DNA of 64,000 bases, from positions 1,798,001-1,862,000 of the forward strand of contig NZ_JAWQJT010000001.1 in assembly GCF_033441515.1 (NCBI RefSeq). The letters run 5' to 3'. A program made the translations under genes and the position numbers. Positions 24,825 through 33,981 of this stretch are shown in pieces; the stretch's first letter is position 1, and each line of letters opens with the position of its first letter. Below the pieces are notes generated by a model that was not told the DNA's origin, ran no database searches, and saw nothing but the letters and a program-made list of their open reading frames with translations. The DNA comes from Amycolatopsis solani. GTDB lineage: Bacteria; Actinomycetota; Actinomycetes; Mycobacteriales; Pseudonocardiaceae.

Positions 24825-26807
24825 TCACTCCTCGGACTTGCCCGACTTCAGGCCCGACGAGATCAGGTCCATCACCGACGAGTCGGCCAGCGTGGTGACG
24901 TCGCCGACCTGCCGGTTCTCCGCGACGTCGCGCAGCAGGCGGCGCATGATCTTGCCTGAGCGCGTCTTCGGCAGCTCCGGCACGACCATGATCTGCCGCG
25001 GCTTCGCGATCGGCCCGATCTCCTTCGCGACGTGGTTGCGCAGCGCCTGGATGGCCTCGTCGCCGCCGTCCACCGCGTTGCCGCGCAGGATGACGAACGC
25101 GACGATGCCCTGCCCGGTCGTCGGGTCGGACGCGCCGACGACCGCGGCCTCGGCCACCGTCGGGTGCGAAACCAGCGCCGACTCGACCTCGGTCGTCGAG
25201 ATCCGGTGGCCGGACACGTTCATCACGTCGTCGACGCGGCCCAGCAGCCAGACGTCGCCGTCGTTGTCGTACTTCGCGCCGTCGCCGGCGAAGTAGAAGC
25301 CCTGCTCCTTGAAGCGCGACCAGTAGGTGTCACGGAAGCGCTCTTCGTCGCCCCAGACGCCCCGCAGCATCGACGGCCACGGCTTGTCGAGCACCAGGTA
25401 CCCGCCGCCGCCGGGCCCGACCTCCTTGCCCTGGTCGTCGACGACCTTCGCGGAGATGCCCGGCAGCGCCTTCTGCGCGGAACCCGGCTTCGTCGAGGTG
25501 ACGCCCGGCAGCGGCGAGATCATGATCGCGCCGGTCTCGGTCTGCCACCACGTGTCGACGATCGGAGCCTGGCCCGCGCCGATGTTCTCGCGGTACCAGA
25601 TCCACGCCTCGGGGTTGATCGGCTCGCCGACCGAGCCCAGCACCCGCAGCGACGACAGGTCGTACTTCTCCGGGATTTCCGCGCCCCACTTCATGAACGT
25701 GCGGATCAGCGTCGGGGCGGTGTAGTAGAGGGAGACCTTGTACTTCTGGACGATCTCCCAGTGCCGTCCCTCGTGCGGGGTGTTCGGCGTGCCTTCGTAG
25801 ACGACCTGCGTGACGCGGTTGGCGAGCGGGCCGTAGACGATGTAGCTGTGGCCGGTGATCCAGCCGATGTCCGCGGTGCACCAGTAGACGTCTTCGCCGG
25901 CCTTGTGGTCGAAGACGTTGTGGTGCGTGTACGCCGTCTGCGTCAGGTAGCCGCCGGAAGTGTGCAGGATGCCCTTCGGCTTCCCGGTCGTCCCGGACGT
26001 GTAGAGGATGAACAGCGGGTGCTCGCTGTCGAAGGCCTCGGGAGTGTGCTCTTCGGACTGTCCGTCGACGAGCTCGTGCCACCAGAGGTCGCGGCCGTCG
26101 GTCCACGGGACGTCGCCCTCGAGCTGGTCGCCGGTGCGCTTCACGACGATGACCTTCTCGACGGTTTCGGCGCCTTCGAGCGCTTCGTCGACATTGGTCT
26201 TCATCGGCGCGGCCTTGCCGCGGCGGAACTGGCCGTCGGAGGTGATCACGATCTTCGCGGCGGCGTCGTCGACGCGGGCCCGCAGCGCCGTCGGCGAGAA
26301 GCCGCCGAAGACGACGTTGTGCAGCGCGCCGATCCGCGCGCACGCGAGCATCGCGAAGATGGCCTCGGGGACCATCTGCAGCTGGATCGCGACGACGTCG
26401 CCCGCGGTCACGCCGAGGGACGTGAGTGCGTTGGCGGCCTTGGAAACCTCGGTCTTCAGCTCGGCGTAGGTGATGTCCCGGGTGTCACCCGGCTCGCCGA
26501 CCCAGTGGATCGCGACCTGCTCGCCGTGGCCGGACTCGACGTGCCGGTCGACGCAGTTGTAGGCGACGTTCAGCTTGCCGCCGACGAACCACTTCGCGAA
26601 CGGCGCATTGGTCCAGTCCAGTACCGTGGTCCACTTCGTGTCCCACGTGAGCCGCTCGGCCTGCTTGGCCCAGAACGCTTCGCGATCGGCGTCCGCCTCG
26701 GCGTAGAGGTCGGCCTTCGCGTTGGCCTGGCCAGCGAATTCGTCGCTGGGCGGGAAGGTGCGGCTCTCGGTGAGCAGGTTGTCCAGTGCTGGGGACTGCT
26801 CGGTCAT
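24825..26807 (-). CDS. acs: Acetyl-CoA synthetase
   Basis: The 660-residue protein has all ANL-family motifs: LFILYTSGTTGKPKGI (P-loop-like A3, about residues 267-282), the HNVVFGGFSPTALRAR region, the adenylate-binding VDTWWQTETGAI (near residue 419) and the C-terminal catalytic Lys in PKTRSGKIMRR (about 615-625), which is normally acetylated by Pat. It makes acetyl-CoA from acetate and ATP via acetyl-AMP. It sits at the Rv3667 position. An AGGAGG precedes ATG 26807, with a promoter-like TAGCGT in the 100-bp upstream region. Confidence 0.97.
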   Translation of the reverse strand: MTEQSPALDNLLTESRTFPPSDEFAGQANAKADLYAEADADREAFWAKQAERLTWDTKWTTVLDWTNAPFAKWFVGGKLNVAYNCVDRHVESGHGEQVAIHWVGEPGDTRDITYAELKTEVSKAANALTSLGVTAGDVVAIQLQMVPEAIFAMLACARIGALHNVVFGGFSPTALRARVDDAAAKIVITSDGQFRRGKAAPMKTNVDEALEGAETVEKVIVVKRTGDQLEGDVPWTDGRDLWWHELVDGQSEEHTPEAFDSEHPLFILYTSGTTGKPKGILHTSGGYLTQTAYTHHNVFDHKAGEDVYWCTADIGWITGHSYIVYGPLANRVTQVVYEGTPNTPHEGRHWEIVQKYKVSLYYTAPTLIRTFMKWGAEIPEKYDLSSLRVLGSVGEPINPEAWIWYRENIGAGQAPIVDTWWQTETGAIMISPLPGVTSTKPGSAQKALPGISAKVVDDQGKEVGPGGGGYLVLDKPWPSMLRGVWGDEERFRDTYWSRFKEQGFYFAGDGAKYDNDGDVWLLGRVDDVMNVSGHRISTTEVESALVSHPTVAEAAVVGASDPTTGQGIVAFVILRGNAVDGGDEAIQALRNHVAKEIGPIAKPRQIMVVPELPKTRSGKIMRRLLRDVAENRQVGDVTTLADSSVMDLISSGLKSGKSEE

Positions 26808-26907
26808 GGTTGCAAGGCCTCCTGTAGTGCGCCGAAACGACGGCTAGCGGCACGCTAGCGACGTTAGTCCGCCTTGTAAAAGGTTGCACCCACGTTGCCC
26901 CGCCGTT

Positions 26908-27510
26908 TCACCGAGGCAGGCGAGCGGCGGTGACTAAGCGTTCGTTCAGCCGGGCTCGGGCGGCGGGCCATTCGGGGGCCAGCATCGAATAGGTGACGGT
27001 GTCGCGGGACGAACCGTCCGGCCGGATCCGGTGCGCCCGCAGGACGCCCTCGCGAAGCGCGCCAAGTCGTTCGATGGCGCGTTGCGAGCGCAGGTTCCGG
27101 ATGTCGGTCTCCCAGGAAACCCGTTGCGCGTCAAGGGTTTCGAACGCGTACTGGAGGAGCAGCAGCTTCGACTCGGTGTTCAGGCCGGTGCGCTGCCAGT
27201 CCGCGCCGATCCAGGTGTGCCCGATCGAAAGGATCCGGTGCGGCTCGACGACCTGGTAGTAGGACGTCGTCCCGGCGACGCGGCCGGAAGCGACGTCGAT
27301 CTGCGCGAACGCCCGCCGCGCGGGGTCGGCGAGGGCCTGCGCCACCATCCGCTCGGCCGCCGGAAGATCCCCCGGCTGCCGGATGCTCAGCCACGCCCAG
27401 ATGCCCGGGTCGCGGCCCGCCTCGAGCAAGCCCTTCGCGTGGTCGGCCGTCAGCGGCTCCAGGCGGACGTGCTCGCCGGCCAGGGTCGGTCGCGTGTTCC
27501 AGTCACTCAC
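26908..27510 (-). CDS. GNAT acetyltransferase (RimJ/RimL type)
   Basis: The 200-residue protein shows the RimJ/RimL acetyltransferase pattern: EHVRLEPLTADHAKGLL at the start, IGHTWIGADWQRTGLNTESKLLLLQYAFE (motif A, about 95-123, with the Q/R-x-x-G-x-G/A-like loop) and DAQRVSWETDIRNLRSQRAIERLGALREGVLR. It probably acetylates a protein N-terminus, ribosomal protein or small molecule. GTG 27510 is six bases downstream of TACGGT (27517-27522 minus strand), giving a leaderless start. It lies 100 bp upstream of acs on the same strand. Confidence 0.8.
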   Translation of the reverse strand: MSDWNTRPTLAGEHVRLEPLTADHAKGLLEAGRDPGIWAWLSIRQPGDLPAAERMVAQALADPARRAFAQIDVASGRVAGTTSYYQVVEPHRILSIGHTWIGADWQRTGLNTESKLLLLQYAFETLDAQRVSWETDIRNLRSQRAIERLGALREGVLRAHRIRPDGSSRDTVTYSMLAPEWPAARARLNERLVTAARLPR

Positions 27511-27622
27511 GTGATCACCGTACGGCCGGCATTGGCTGTCTCGAATAGCCAGTTTCCAAGCATTTTCACAGGCCACTTCGGCGTTGCCTATGCTCGGCTG
27601 ACCACGACGAAGGGCGAGATCG

Positions 27623-28120
27623 ATGGCCGAAGAGCGGGAAGAGCTGAGCTGGGAGCTGTTCGGCACCGCGAGCCGTGAACTGGCTCACACCATCGCCGAA
27701 GACGGCTTCGCGCCGGACCTCATCCTGTCCATCGCCCGCGGCGGCCTCTTCGTCGCCGGCGCGCTCGGCTACGCGCTCGACGTGAAGAACCTGCACGTGA
27801 TGAACGTCGAGTTCTACACCGGCGTCGACCAGCGCCTCGACCTGCCGGTGATGCTGCCGCCGGTGCCCAACGTCGTCGACCTCACGAGCAAGAAGGTGCT
27901 GATCGCCGACGACGTCGCCGACACCGGCGCGACTCTCAAGCTCGTCCGCGACTACTGCCTCGACCACGTCGCCGAGGTGCGCTCGGCCGTGGTGTACGAG
28001 AAGCCGCACTCGACGGTGAAGTGCGAATACGTCTGGCGGCACACCGACCGCTGGATCAACTTCCCGTGGTCGGTGCTGCCGCCCGTGGTCTCCCGTGAAG
28101 GCCAGGTGCTCGATGCCTGA
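27623..28120 (+). CDS. Phosphoribosyltransferase
   Basis: The 165-residue PRTase has the PRPP-binding motif VLIADDVADTGATLKLV (about residues 91-107) with the D-D pair and the flexible loop region, within a Rossmann-like fold beginning FAPDLILSIARGGLFVAGALG. It resembles xanthine-guanine or hypoxanthine PRTases, but the short hood domain leaves the base undefined. TATGCT (27589-27594) is a possible -10, with a leader of about 22 nt containing AAGGGCGAG. The stop overlaps the next gene's start by eight bases, so they are coupled. Confidence 0.8.
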   Translation: MAEEREELSWELFGTASRELAHTIAEDGFAPDLILSIARGGLFVAGALGYALDVKNLHVMNVEFYTGVDQRLDLPVMLPPVPNVVDLTSKKVLIADDVADTGATLKLVRDYCLDHVAEVRSAVVYEKPHSTVKCEYVWRHTDRWINFPWSVLPPVVSREGQVLDA

Positions 28121-28835
28121 TCCGCTCAAGCCACTCCTCGACCTCGAAGGCGTCGCCGCGGCCGCGAAGTCCGCGCAGGACGCCGTGTTCAAGGTGCACC
28201 GCCTCCCGGCCAACCTCCGCGGTGGCGCGGCGACGGCGGCGGAGGCGTCCGTGCGCGCCGCCCGCGCGTCCGCCGGCATCGAGGGCGCTAACCCGGAGCT
28301 GCCCGCCGACGGCGCGGTCGCCGACCCGGTCCTCGCGGGCGCGCTGCGCGTCGCGGAGACGCTGGAGTCGCTCCTCCCGACGTGGCGCCGAGCGCCGTTG
28401 CAGGCGTTGGCCCGCCTGCACGTCCTCGCCGCGGCCGACCTGGTCGAAGACCTGGACGCGTTGGGGCGCCCGCATTCCGGCGGCGGCCGGCTCGAGCTGC
28501 TGGCCCAGCTGGTCACCGGCGCGACGTCGGTCCCGGGCCCGGTCCTGACGGCGGTCGTGCACGGGGAACTGCTGGCGCTCAAGCCGTTCGGCAGCGCGGA
28601 CGGCGTCGTCGCGCGCGCGGCCGCCCGGCTGACGATGGTCGCGACCGGCCTCGACCCGAAGGCGCTGAGCGTGCCGGAGGTGGCGTTCTTCCGCCGGGTC
28701 CCGCGTTACCTCGAAACCGCCGAAGGCTTCGCGAGCGGGAAACCCGAAGCAGTGCGCGAGTGGCTGCTCTTCTGCTGCGAGGCGTTCGAAGCGGGTGCGC
28801 GCGAGGCGAAGAGCATCTCCGACGCGGCGTCTTAA
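28113..28835 (+). CDS. Fic-fold protein with inhibitory helix but degenerate active site
   Basis: The 240-residue helical protein has the Fic layout. Residues 53-58 read SAGIEG, matching the (S/T)xxxE(G/N) inhibitory motif of class II Fic proteins. The loop that should read HPFx(D/E)GNGRxxR is KPFGSADGVVAR (residues 157-168): His, Asp and Asn are replaced and the first Arg is lost, so AMP transfer is unlikely. The following R172 and surrounding helices fit the fold. Start ATG 28113 overlaps the PRT gene. It corresponds to Rv3662c by position; the role may be binding rather than catalysis. Confidence 0.6.
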   Translation: MPDPLKPLLDLEGVAAAAKSAQDAVFKVHRLPANLRGGAATAAEASVRAARASAGIEGANPELPADGAVADPVLAGALRVAETLESLLPTWRRAPLQALARLHVLAAADLVEDLDALGRPHSGGGRLELLAQLVTGATSVPGPVLTAVVHGELLALKPFGSADGVVARAAARLTMVATGLDPKALSVPEVAFFRRVPRYLETAEGFASGKPEAVREWLLFCCEAFEAGAREAKSISDAAS

Positions 28836-29929
28836 GAGGACAGTTTCGCCGACCACTTCTCTTCGATGCGCCCGAACCGCCACACCGCGAGCGCGACCAC
28901 CCACGTCAGCACGAACAGCCCGACGATCCCGAACCCGACGTAGTCCAGGTCGACCGACGCGATCGCGGCCAGCGGTCCCGTGGTGATGTCCAGCTTTTCG
29001 GCGAGGATCGACACCAGCTCGATGGTGCCGATGACGAACGCGACGGCGACCGACAACGTCGTCACCGCGATGTTGTAGAAGATCTTGCGCACCGGCTTCG
29101 CGAACGCCCAGCCGTAGGCGAAGTTCATGAAGCAGCCGTCCACCGTGTCGAACAGGCTCATCCCGGCGGCGAACAGGATCGGCAGCACGAGGATCGCGTA
29201 CCAGGGCAGGGCGAACGTGGCGGCGCCGGCGGCGAGCACCAGCAGGCCGATCTCGGTCGCGGTGTCGAAGCCCAGGCCGAACAGCAGGCCGACGGGGTAG
29301 ATGTGCCACGGCTTCCGCACGGACTTCGTCGCCCCGCGCAGCAGCCGGTTCAGCACGCCGCGGTTGTTCAGCTGGTGCTCCAGCGCGGCCTCGTCGAACT
29401 CGCCCTGGCGCATCCGCTTGAACACCCGCAGGATGCCGACCAGCACCACGAGGTTCAGGATCGCGATCACGTACAGGAACACGCCGGACACCGACGTCCC
29501 GATGAGGCCGGTCGCGTTGTGCAGCGCGGACGAGTCGTCCTCGACCTGCCCGGCGAGCGCGCGGACGCCGAGCGAGAGCAGCAGGCACAACGCGAAGACG
29601 ATCGTCGAGTGCCCGAGGGAGAACCAGAACCCGACCGACAGCGGCCGCTGGCCGTCGGCCATCAGCTTGCGGGTGGTGTTGTCGATCGCGGCGATGTGGT
29701 CGGCGTCGAAGGCGTGGCGCATCCCGAGCGTGAACGCCGTGACGCCGAGGCCGATCCCGAAGACGCCGGACGTGCCCAGCGCGTAGTGCTGGGGCGCGAC
29801 GAAGACCGCCAGCACCACCCAGCCCACGACGTTGAGCAGCAGGATGAACCCCGCCATCCCGCCGATCGACACCCACTCGCGGCGCGACAGCCTGCGCCGC
29901 GAGTCCTCTTCCGTGCCCGCCACCGCCAC
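28832..29929 (-). CDS. Nickel/cobalt transporter, NiCoT family
   Basis: The 365-residue membrane protein has eight predicted transmembrane segments and the NiCoT signature RHAFDADHIAAIDN (H-x4-D-H, about residues 70-83), with LGFDTATEIGLL and GMSLFDTVDGCFM motifs further on. It imports Ni2+ or Co2+ for enzymes such as urease, hydrogenase or cobalamin synthesis. The 3' end overlaps the Fic-like gene's end by 4 bp. An inverted repeat in the promoter region (29940-29971) resembles a metal-responsive operator. Confidence 0.9.
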   Translation of the reverse strand: MAVAGTEEDSRRRLSRREWVSIGGMAGFILLLNVVGWVVLAVFVAPQHYALGTSGVFGIGLGVTAFTLGMRHAFDADHIAAIDNTTRKLMADGQRPLSVGFWFSLGHSTIVFALCLLLSLGVRALAGQVEDDSSALHNATGLIGTSVSGVFLYVIAILNLVVLVGILRVFKRMRQGEFDEAALEHQLNNRGVLNRLLRGATKSVRKPWHIYPVGLLFGLGFDTATEIGLLVLAAGAATFALPWYAILVLPILFAAGMSLFDTVDGCFMNFAYGWAFAKPVRKIFYNIAVTTLSVAVAFVIGTIELVSILAEKLDITTGPLAAIASVDLDYVGFGIVGLFVLTWVVALAVWRFGRIEEKWSAKLSS

Positions 29930-29939
29930 CCGCCTTCCC

Positions 29940-29971
29940 TCATCTGTGAGGTTAGACAGGTGAACAGATGA
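29940..29971 (-). promoter_or_regulatory. Candidate metal-responsive operator
   Basis: TCATCTGT (29940-29947) and ACAGATGA (29964-29971) are perfect inverted arms separated by 16 bp, just upstream of the NiCoT gene. The spacing resembles NikR-type operators, but the sequence is not the known consensus. Confidence 0.45.
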
Positions 29972-30046
29972 ACGGCAATGGCGTGACTACCGTGGCTTCG
30001 CCCCGGGCCGGGGGCTCCGCCACCCGGAACCCCCGAAAGCCGGGTG

Positions 30047-31000
30047 CTAGCTGGCGCGCACGCGCACCAAGTCCAGCGCCTTGCGCACGTGCCCACCGGA
30101 CGCGTGCAGCGCCTTCGCCGCGCTCGTGACGTCTTCCCCGGACAGCAGGTGCACCAGCGCCACCTTGAGGTCGCCCCCGGCCTCGGTCAGCGCGTCCGAG
30201 CAGTCCGCCATCGTCATGCCGGTGGCTTCCTGCAGGATCCGGATGGTCCGGCCGCGCAGCTTCGCGTTCGTCGCCCGCATGCTGACCATCAGGTTGGAGT
30301 AGGTCCGGCCCAGCTTGATCATCGTCGCCGTGGAGAACGACGTCAGGATCATCTTCTGCGCCGTGCCCGCCTTCATCCGGGTCGAGCCGGCGATCGCCTC
30401 CGGACCGGTGTCGACGGCGATGAGCACGTCGACGCCGGCGGGCTTGGCGGCCTTCGGGTTGCCCGAGACCAGCCCGGTGCGCGCGCCCTGGCGCGACGCG
30501 GCCAGCAGCGCACCCAAGACGTACGGCGTCCTGCCCGACGCCGTCAGCCCCAGCACGAAGTCGCCCGGCTGGACCATGGCGGCCATCTCGGCCGCGCCGG
30601 CCCCGTCGTCGTCCTCCGCGTTCTCGACGGCGCTGCGCAGAGCCTTCTCGCCGCCCGCGTGGTGCGCGATGAACCAGTCCGCCGGCACGTTGAACGTCGG
30701 CACCAGCTCGGCCGCGTCCAGCGTCGCCAGGCGCCCGGACGTCCCCGCGCCGACGTAGTGCACCCGGCCGCCGGCTCGCAGGGCGTCGACCGCGTAGTCC
30801 ACCGCGCGCGCCACCTGGGGCAGCACCGCGGCCACGGCGCCGGCGACCGTGCGGTCTTCGGCGTTGATCGCGCCCAGGATCCCCGCGGTGGACATCAGGT
30901 CGATGTCCGTGGTGCGGGGGTTGCGGGTTTCGGTCGGCGAATCGACGTGCACCGCCTGCGTGGGGACGGTCATCATGCGCCTCACATCTTCGATGGTCAT
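30047..31000 (-). CDS. murQ: N-acetylmuramic acid 6-phosphate etherase
   Basis: The 317-residue SIS-domain enzyme has VHYVGAGTSGRLATLDAAEL (about residues 80-99) and the signature PEAIAGSTRMKAGTAQK (about 204-220). It converts MurNAc-6-phosphate to GlcNAc-6-phosphate and D-lactate, a cytoplasmic step in peptidoglycan recycling. ATG 31000 overlaps the stop of murR by one base, so they are coupled. Its neighbours NagZ, NamZ and the AmiE-like hydrolase form a complete salvage set except for a transporter. Confidence 0.93.
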   Translation of the reverse strand: MTIEDVRRMMTVPTQAVHVDSPTETRNPRTTDIDLMSTAGILGAINAEDRTVAGAVAAVLPQVARAVDYAVDALRAGGRVHYVGAGTSGRLATLDAAELVPTFNVPADWFIAHHAGGEKALRSAVENAEDDDGAGAAEMAAMVQPGDFVLGLTASGRTPYVLGALLAASRQGARTGLVSGNPKAAKPAGVDVLIAVDTGPEAIAGSTRMKAGTAQKMILTSFSTATMIKLGRTYSNLMVSMRATNAKLRGRTIRILQEATGMTMADCSDALTEAGGDLKVALVHLLSGEDVTSAAKALHASGGHVRKALDLVRVRAS

Positions 31001-32001
31001 TACTTGCCGGTTTCCCGCGGACGGCGACGACCGTCCGGCCTGACCCCCAAGCGGTGCGAGCCGACCGCGTCCCTGGTCGCGTCCAGGGCGCTGACCGACG
31101 CGTCCATGTGCCGCTGCGCGACGCCGATGAACAAGCAGTCGATGACGGTGAGCTGGGCGATGCGGCTCGCCGTCGCTCCCGAACGGAAGGTGGTTTCCCG
31201 GGCGGCCGTCGTCAAAACGTAGTCGGCGACCTCGGTGATCGGGGACCGCGGGAAGTTCGTCACGGCGATGGTGATCGCGCCGTGCTCGCGGGCCACACGC
31301 AGCGCCTCGACGGTGTCGGTGGTCGCGCCGGTGTGCGAGACGCCGATGGCGACGTCACCGGGGCTGAGCACCGCGGCCGAGGTGAGCATGATGTGCGTGT
31401 CCGACCACGAGAAGCACACGCGGCCGATCCGGTGCAGCTTCTGCTGCAGGTCCGCGGCGACGAACGCGCTGGCGCCCACGCCGTAGACGTCGACGCGGCC
31501 GGCGCTCGCGACGACCTCGATCACGCGCTCCAGCGTGGGGACGTCGAGCTGGTCCGCCGTCTCCTCGACCGCGCGGGCGTCGGCGAAGCTGACCTTGCCG
31601 ATGACGGCGGCCAGGTCGTCCTCCGGGCCGATCTCGCCGCCGAGGTTGCGGGTCGTGCGGGCCTCGGTGCGCGCGGTGTCCGCGGCCAGCGCGATGCGCA
31701 GCTGCGGGTACCCGCCGACGCCGACGGCCTTGCAGAACCGCGTGACGGTGGTTTCGCTGGTGTTGGCGGCCAGGGCCACCTCGGTGATGCTGCGTCTCGC
31801 GACCTGCGCGGGATCTTCCAGCACCACCTTGGCCACGCGCTGCTCGGCGCGGGCCAGACCGGGGAGCAGGGACCGGATCCGGACCAGCGGGCTGGCGTCC
31901 GCGTCCCGCACGGTCGGCTGGACCGATACGGGCTCGGACGGTGCCGTGCCGATTACGGATTCGGTATCACTCACCGTCGGAAAGTTACTAACCGTTGGCA
32001 T
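31000..32001 (-). CDS. murR: MurR/RpiR family regulator
   Basis: The 333-residue protein has an N-terminal HTH of the RpiR type (RSITEVALAANTSETTVTRFCKAVG, about residues 69-93) and a C-terminal SIS sugar-phosphate-binding domain with VYGVGASAFVAADLQQKLHRIG and GVSHTGATTDTVEAL. It is expected to repress the salvage genes and respond to MurNAc-6-phosphate or GlcNAc-6-phosphate. TAGCCT (32010-32015) precedes ATG 32001 by eight bases, so the leader is nearly absent. It is translated into murQ. Confidence 0.85.
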   Translation of the reverse strand: MPTVSNFPTVSDTESVIGTAPSEPVSVQPTVRDADASPLVRIRSLLPGLARAEQRVAKVVLEDPAQVARRSITEVALAANTSETTVTRFCKAVGVGGYPQLRIALAADTARTEARTTRNLGGEIGPEDDLAAVIGKVSFADARAVEETADQLDVPTLERVIEVVASAGRVDVYGVGASAFVAADLQQKLHRIGRVCFSWSDTHIMLTSAAVLSPGDVAIGVSHTGATTDTVEALRVAREHGAITIAVTNFPRSPITEVADYVLTTAARETTFRSGATASRIAQLTVIDCLFIGVAQRHMDASVSALDATRDAVGSHRLGVRPDGRRRPRETGK

Positions 32002-32212
32002 CTGCGACAAGGCTACCCACACCCTTCGGTCGGATCGCAACCCGTCCGTGTCTGCGGATCTGGATTTGCGATTAATCACTGACCAGAAAGTCGCCAACCA
32101 GGTCGGTCATGTTAACGAGGTCAAGCTAACGACTTGGCAACTTAGTGTCGCGGTGCAAGCGGCAAACGGACGGTAAACTCGGGCTGGTGTTCGACAGCTG
32201 GCGACAGCTCGG
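32002..32212. promoter_or_regulatory. murR upstream and amiE-like downstream region
   Basis: This 211-bp gap holds the murR promoter (TAGCCT at 32010-32015, minus strand) and the 3' untranslated region of the AmiE-like gene. The segment near 32090-32140 has GTTAAC and repeated AACGA- and AAGC-type short motifs that could be regulator contacts. No gene is apparent. Confidence 0.35.
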
Positions 32213-33970
32213 TCACCGAGCGCTCAACTGCCAACCCTCCGCGACGAAAACGGCGGGGTTTCGTTCACCGTCGAGGAGTGATCGGCCGCTCTCGGTGACT
32301 TTCACACCGTCGACCGAAACTCCGCGTCCCGTGTAACCCGGGTCGGTGCTGTAACGCCACCTGAGGCTCACCGCCGCCGCGTGCGGCAGTGTCGCGATGA
32401 CCTTCCACCAGGCACGGTGGCCGTGTCCGGAGAGCGACGTCACGCTTCCGGAGGGTGCCCCCGGCCCGGATACCGATAAGGCGATCGGTTGCCAGTTCAC
32501 GCCGTCGGTGCTGGCTTGCAGCTGAAGTGGATCAGTCGGGCCTTCGGTGTCCACAAAGGCGTAAAAGGACACGCGGGCTTGATCACTATCCGTAGTAAAA
32601 GGCCGAGTACTCAGCGTGGCGACGCTCGCGTTACCCAGCGTGCTCGTCCACGCGTCGTTCCCGGCCTGCGGCCGCACCGCCATGGCCCTGGCCAGCGACG
32701 TCGCCCAGACCTGGCGGGCGGTGTTGATCGAGCCCCAGCTCCGGCTCGGGTGCACCCGGTTGGTCAGCAGGATCGCGAACGAGCGCGACTCGGGGTCGAT
32801 GACCAGCGTCGTCCCGGTGAAGCCGGTGTGCCCCGCGGTGACCGGCGACGCCAGCGCGCCCATGTACCAGGGCTGGTCGAGCTCGAAGCCCAGGCCGTGC
32901 GCGTCGTCCGGGAACTGCTGGTTGTAGTTCGTCAGCATCATCTGCCGCACGGTGTCCTCGCGGAGGATCCGGTGCCCGCGGTAGCTGCCGCCGTTGAGCA
33001 TCGTCTGGGCGAGGGTGGCCATGTCGCCGGCGGTGCTGAACACCCCGGCGTGCCCGGCGACGCCGCCGAGCGACCACGCGTTCTCGTCGTGCACGCTGCC
33101 GCGCACCATCCCACGCGGCGGGTTGGCCTCGAACTCCGTCGCGGCGATCCGGTCCAGCTTCGACGCGGGCGGGTTGTAACCGGTGTCGACCATGCCCAGC
33201 GGTGCCGTGATGCGGTCGTGGACGACCTTGTCCAGGGTCTGCCCGGTGAGCTTCTCGACGATGAAGCCGAGGGTGAGCAGGTTGATGTCGGAGTAGAGGT
33301 ACGTCGTGCCCGGTTTGTTCTTCAGCGGGCTGTCGAGCACGGCCTGCCGCCGCGACGGGATGTCCGGGTAGCCGGCCCACAGCGACGGAATCGGGTCGGC
33401 GTCGAACCCGGAGACGTGCGTGAGCAGCATCTTGACCGTGATGGCCGCTTTGTCGCCGGTGGCGAACTCGGGGAAGAAGCGGGACACCGGGGTGTCGATG
33501 GTCAGCTGTCCGCGCTCGACGAGCTGCAGGACGGCGATCGACGTGAACAGCTTCGAGATCGAAGCCATGTCGAAGATCGTGTCGTCGCGCATCGGGACCT
33601 GCTGGCCGGCAGGCAGTTCGGTGCCCGCGGCGTCGGCGTACCGCAGCGCGCCGCCGACCGCGTACCGGTCGACGACGACGCCGTCGTGCGCCAGCAGGCC
33701 CACCGCGCCGGAGAAGTGCGGGTGCCCGGTGGTGTCCGGCTTGGTCCAGCTCGCCAGGAAGTCCTCGGCCGCCTTGATCGGTGCCGGGTCGAGGCCGGCC
33801 TGCTGCGGCGAACCGGTGCGCAGGGTCGTCCACGCCGGGGCGAACCCCTGCTGCGGCCGGTCGAAGCGACCGGTGTCGTGGTGGCCCGTGATGGCGCTGG
33901 CTCCCGATGTCAACGTGGTCAAAGCGACCAGTACTCCGGTGGCCGCGGCGAGGACCTTCCTAACACGCAA
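32213..33970 (-). CDS. Secreted AmiE-like serine hydrolase (class C beta-lactamase fold)
   Basis: The 585-residue protein has an N-terminal Sec signal peptide (RKVLAAATGVLVALTTLTSGASA), a beta-lactamase class C/DD-peptidase domain with SISK (nucleophile Ser, S-x-x-K, about residue 126), a YSD at the Y-x-N position and HTGFTG at the third box, and a C-terminal beta-rich extension. Together with NamZ and NagZ it is the predicted AmiE counterpart, a N-acetylmuramyl-L-Ala amidase in the B. subtilis mur cluster; the activity is inferred. TTG 33970 follows GGGGGAGACTC; it is the best start because the signal peptide begins there. Confidence 0.75.
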   Translation of the reverse strand: MRVRKVLAAATGVLVALTTLTSGASAITGHHDTGRFDRPQQGFAPAWTTLRTGSPQQAGLDPAPIKAAEDFLASWTKPDTTGHPHFSGAVGLLAHDGVVVDRYAVGGALRYADAAGTELPAGQQVPMRDDTIFDMASISKLFTSIAVLQLVERGQLTIDTPVSRFFPEFATGDKAAITVKMLLTHVSGFDADPIPSLWAGYPDIPSRRQAVLDSPLKNKPGTTYLYSDINLLTLGFIVEKLTGQTLDKVVHDRITAPLGMVDTGYNPPASKLDRIAATEFEANPPRGMVRGSVHDENAWSLGGVAGHAGVFSTAGDMATLAQTMLNGGSYRGHRILREDTVRQMMLTNYNQQFPDDAHGLGFELDQPWYMGALASPVTAGHTGFTGTTLVIDPESRSFAILLTNRVHPSRSWGSINTARQVWATSLARAMAVRPQAGNDAWTSTLGNASVATLSTRPFTTDSDQARVSFYAFVDTEGPTDPLQLQASTDGVNWQPIALSVSGPGAPSGSVTSLSGHGHRAWWKVIATLPHAAAVSLRWRYSTDPGYTGRGVSVDGVKVTESGRSLLDGERNPAVFVAEGWQLSAR

Positions 33971-33981
33971 GAGTCTCCCCC

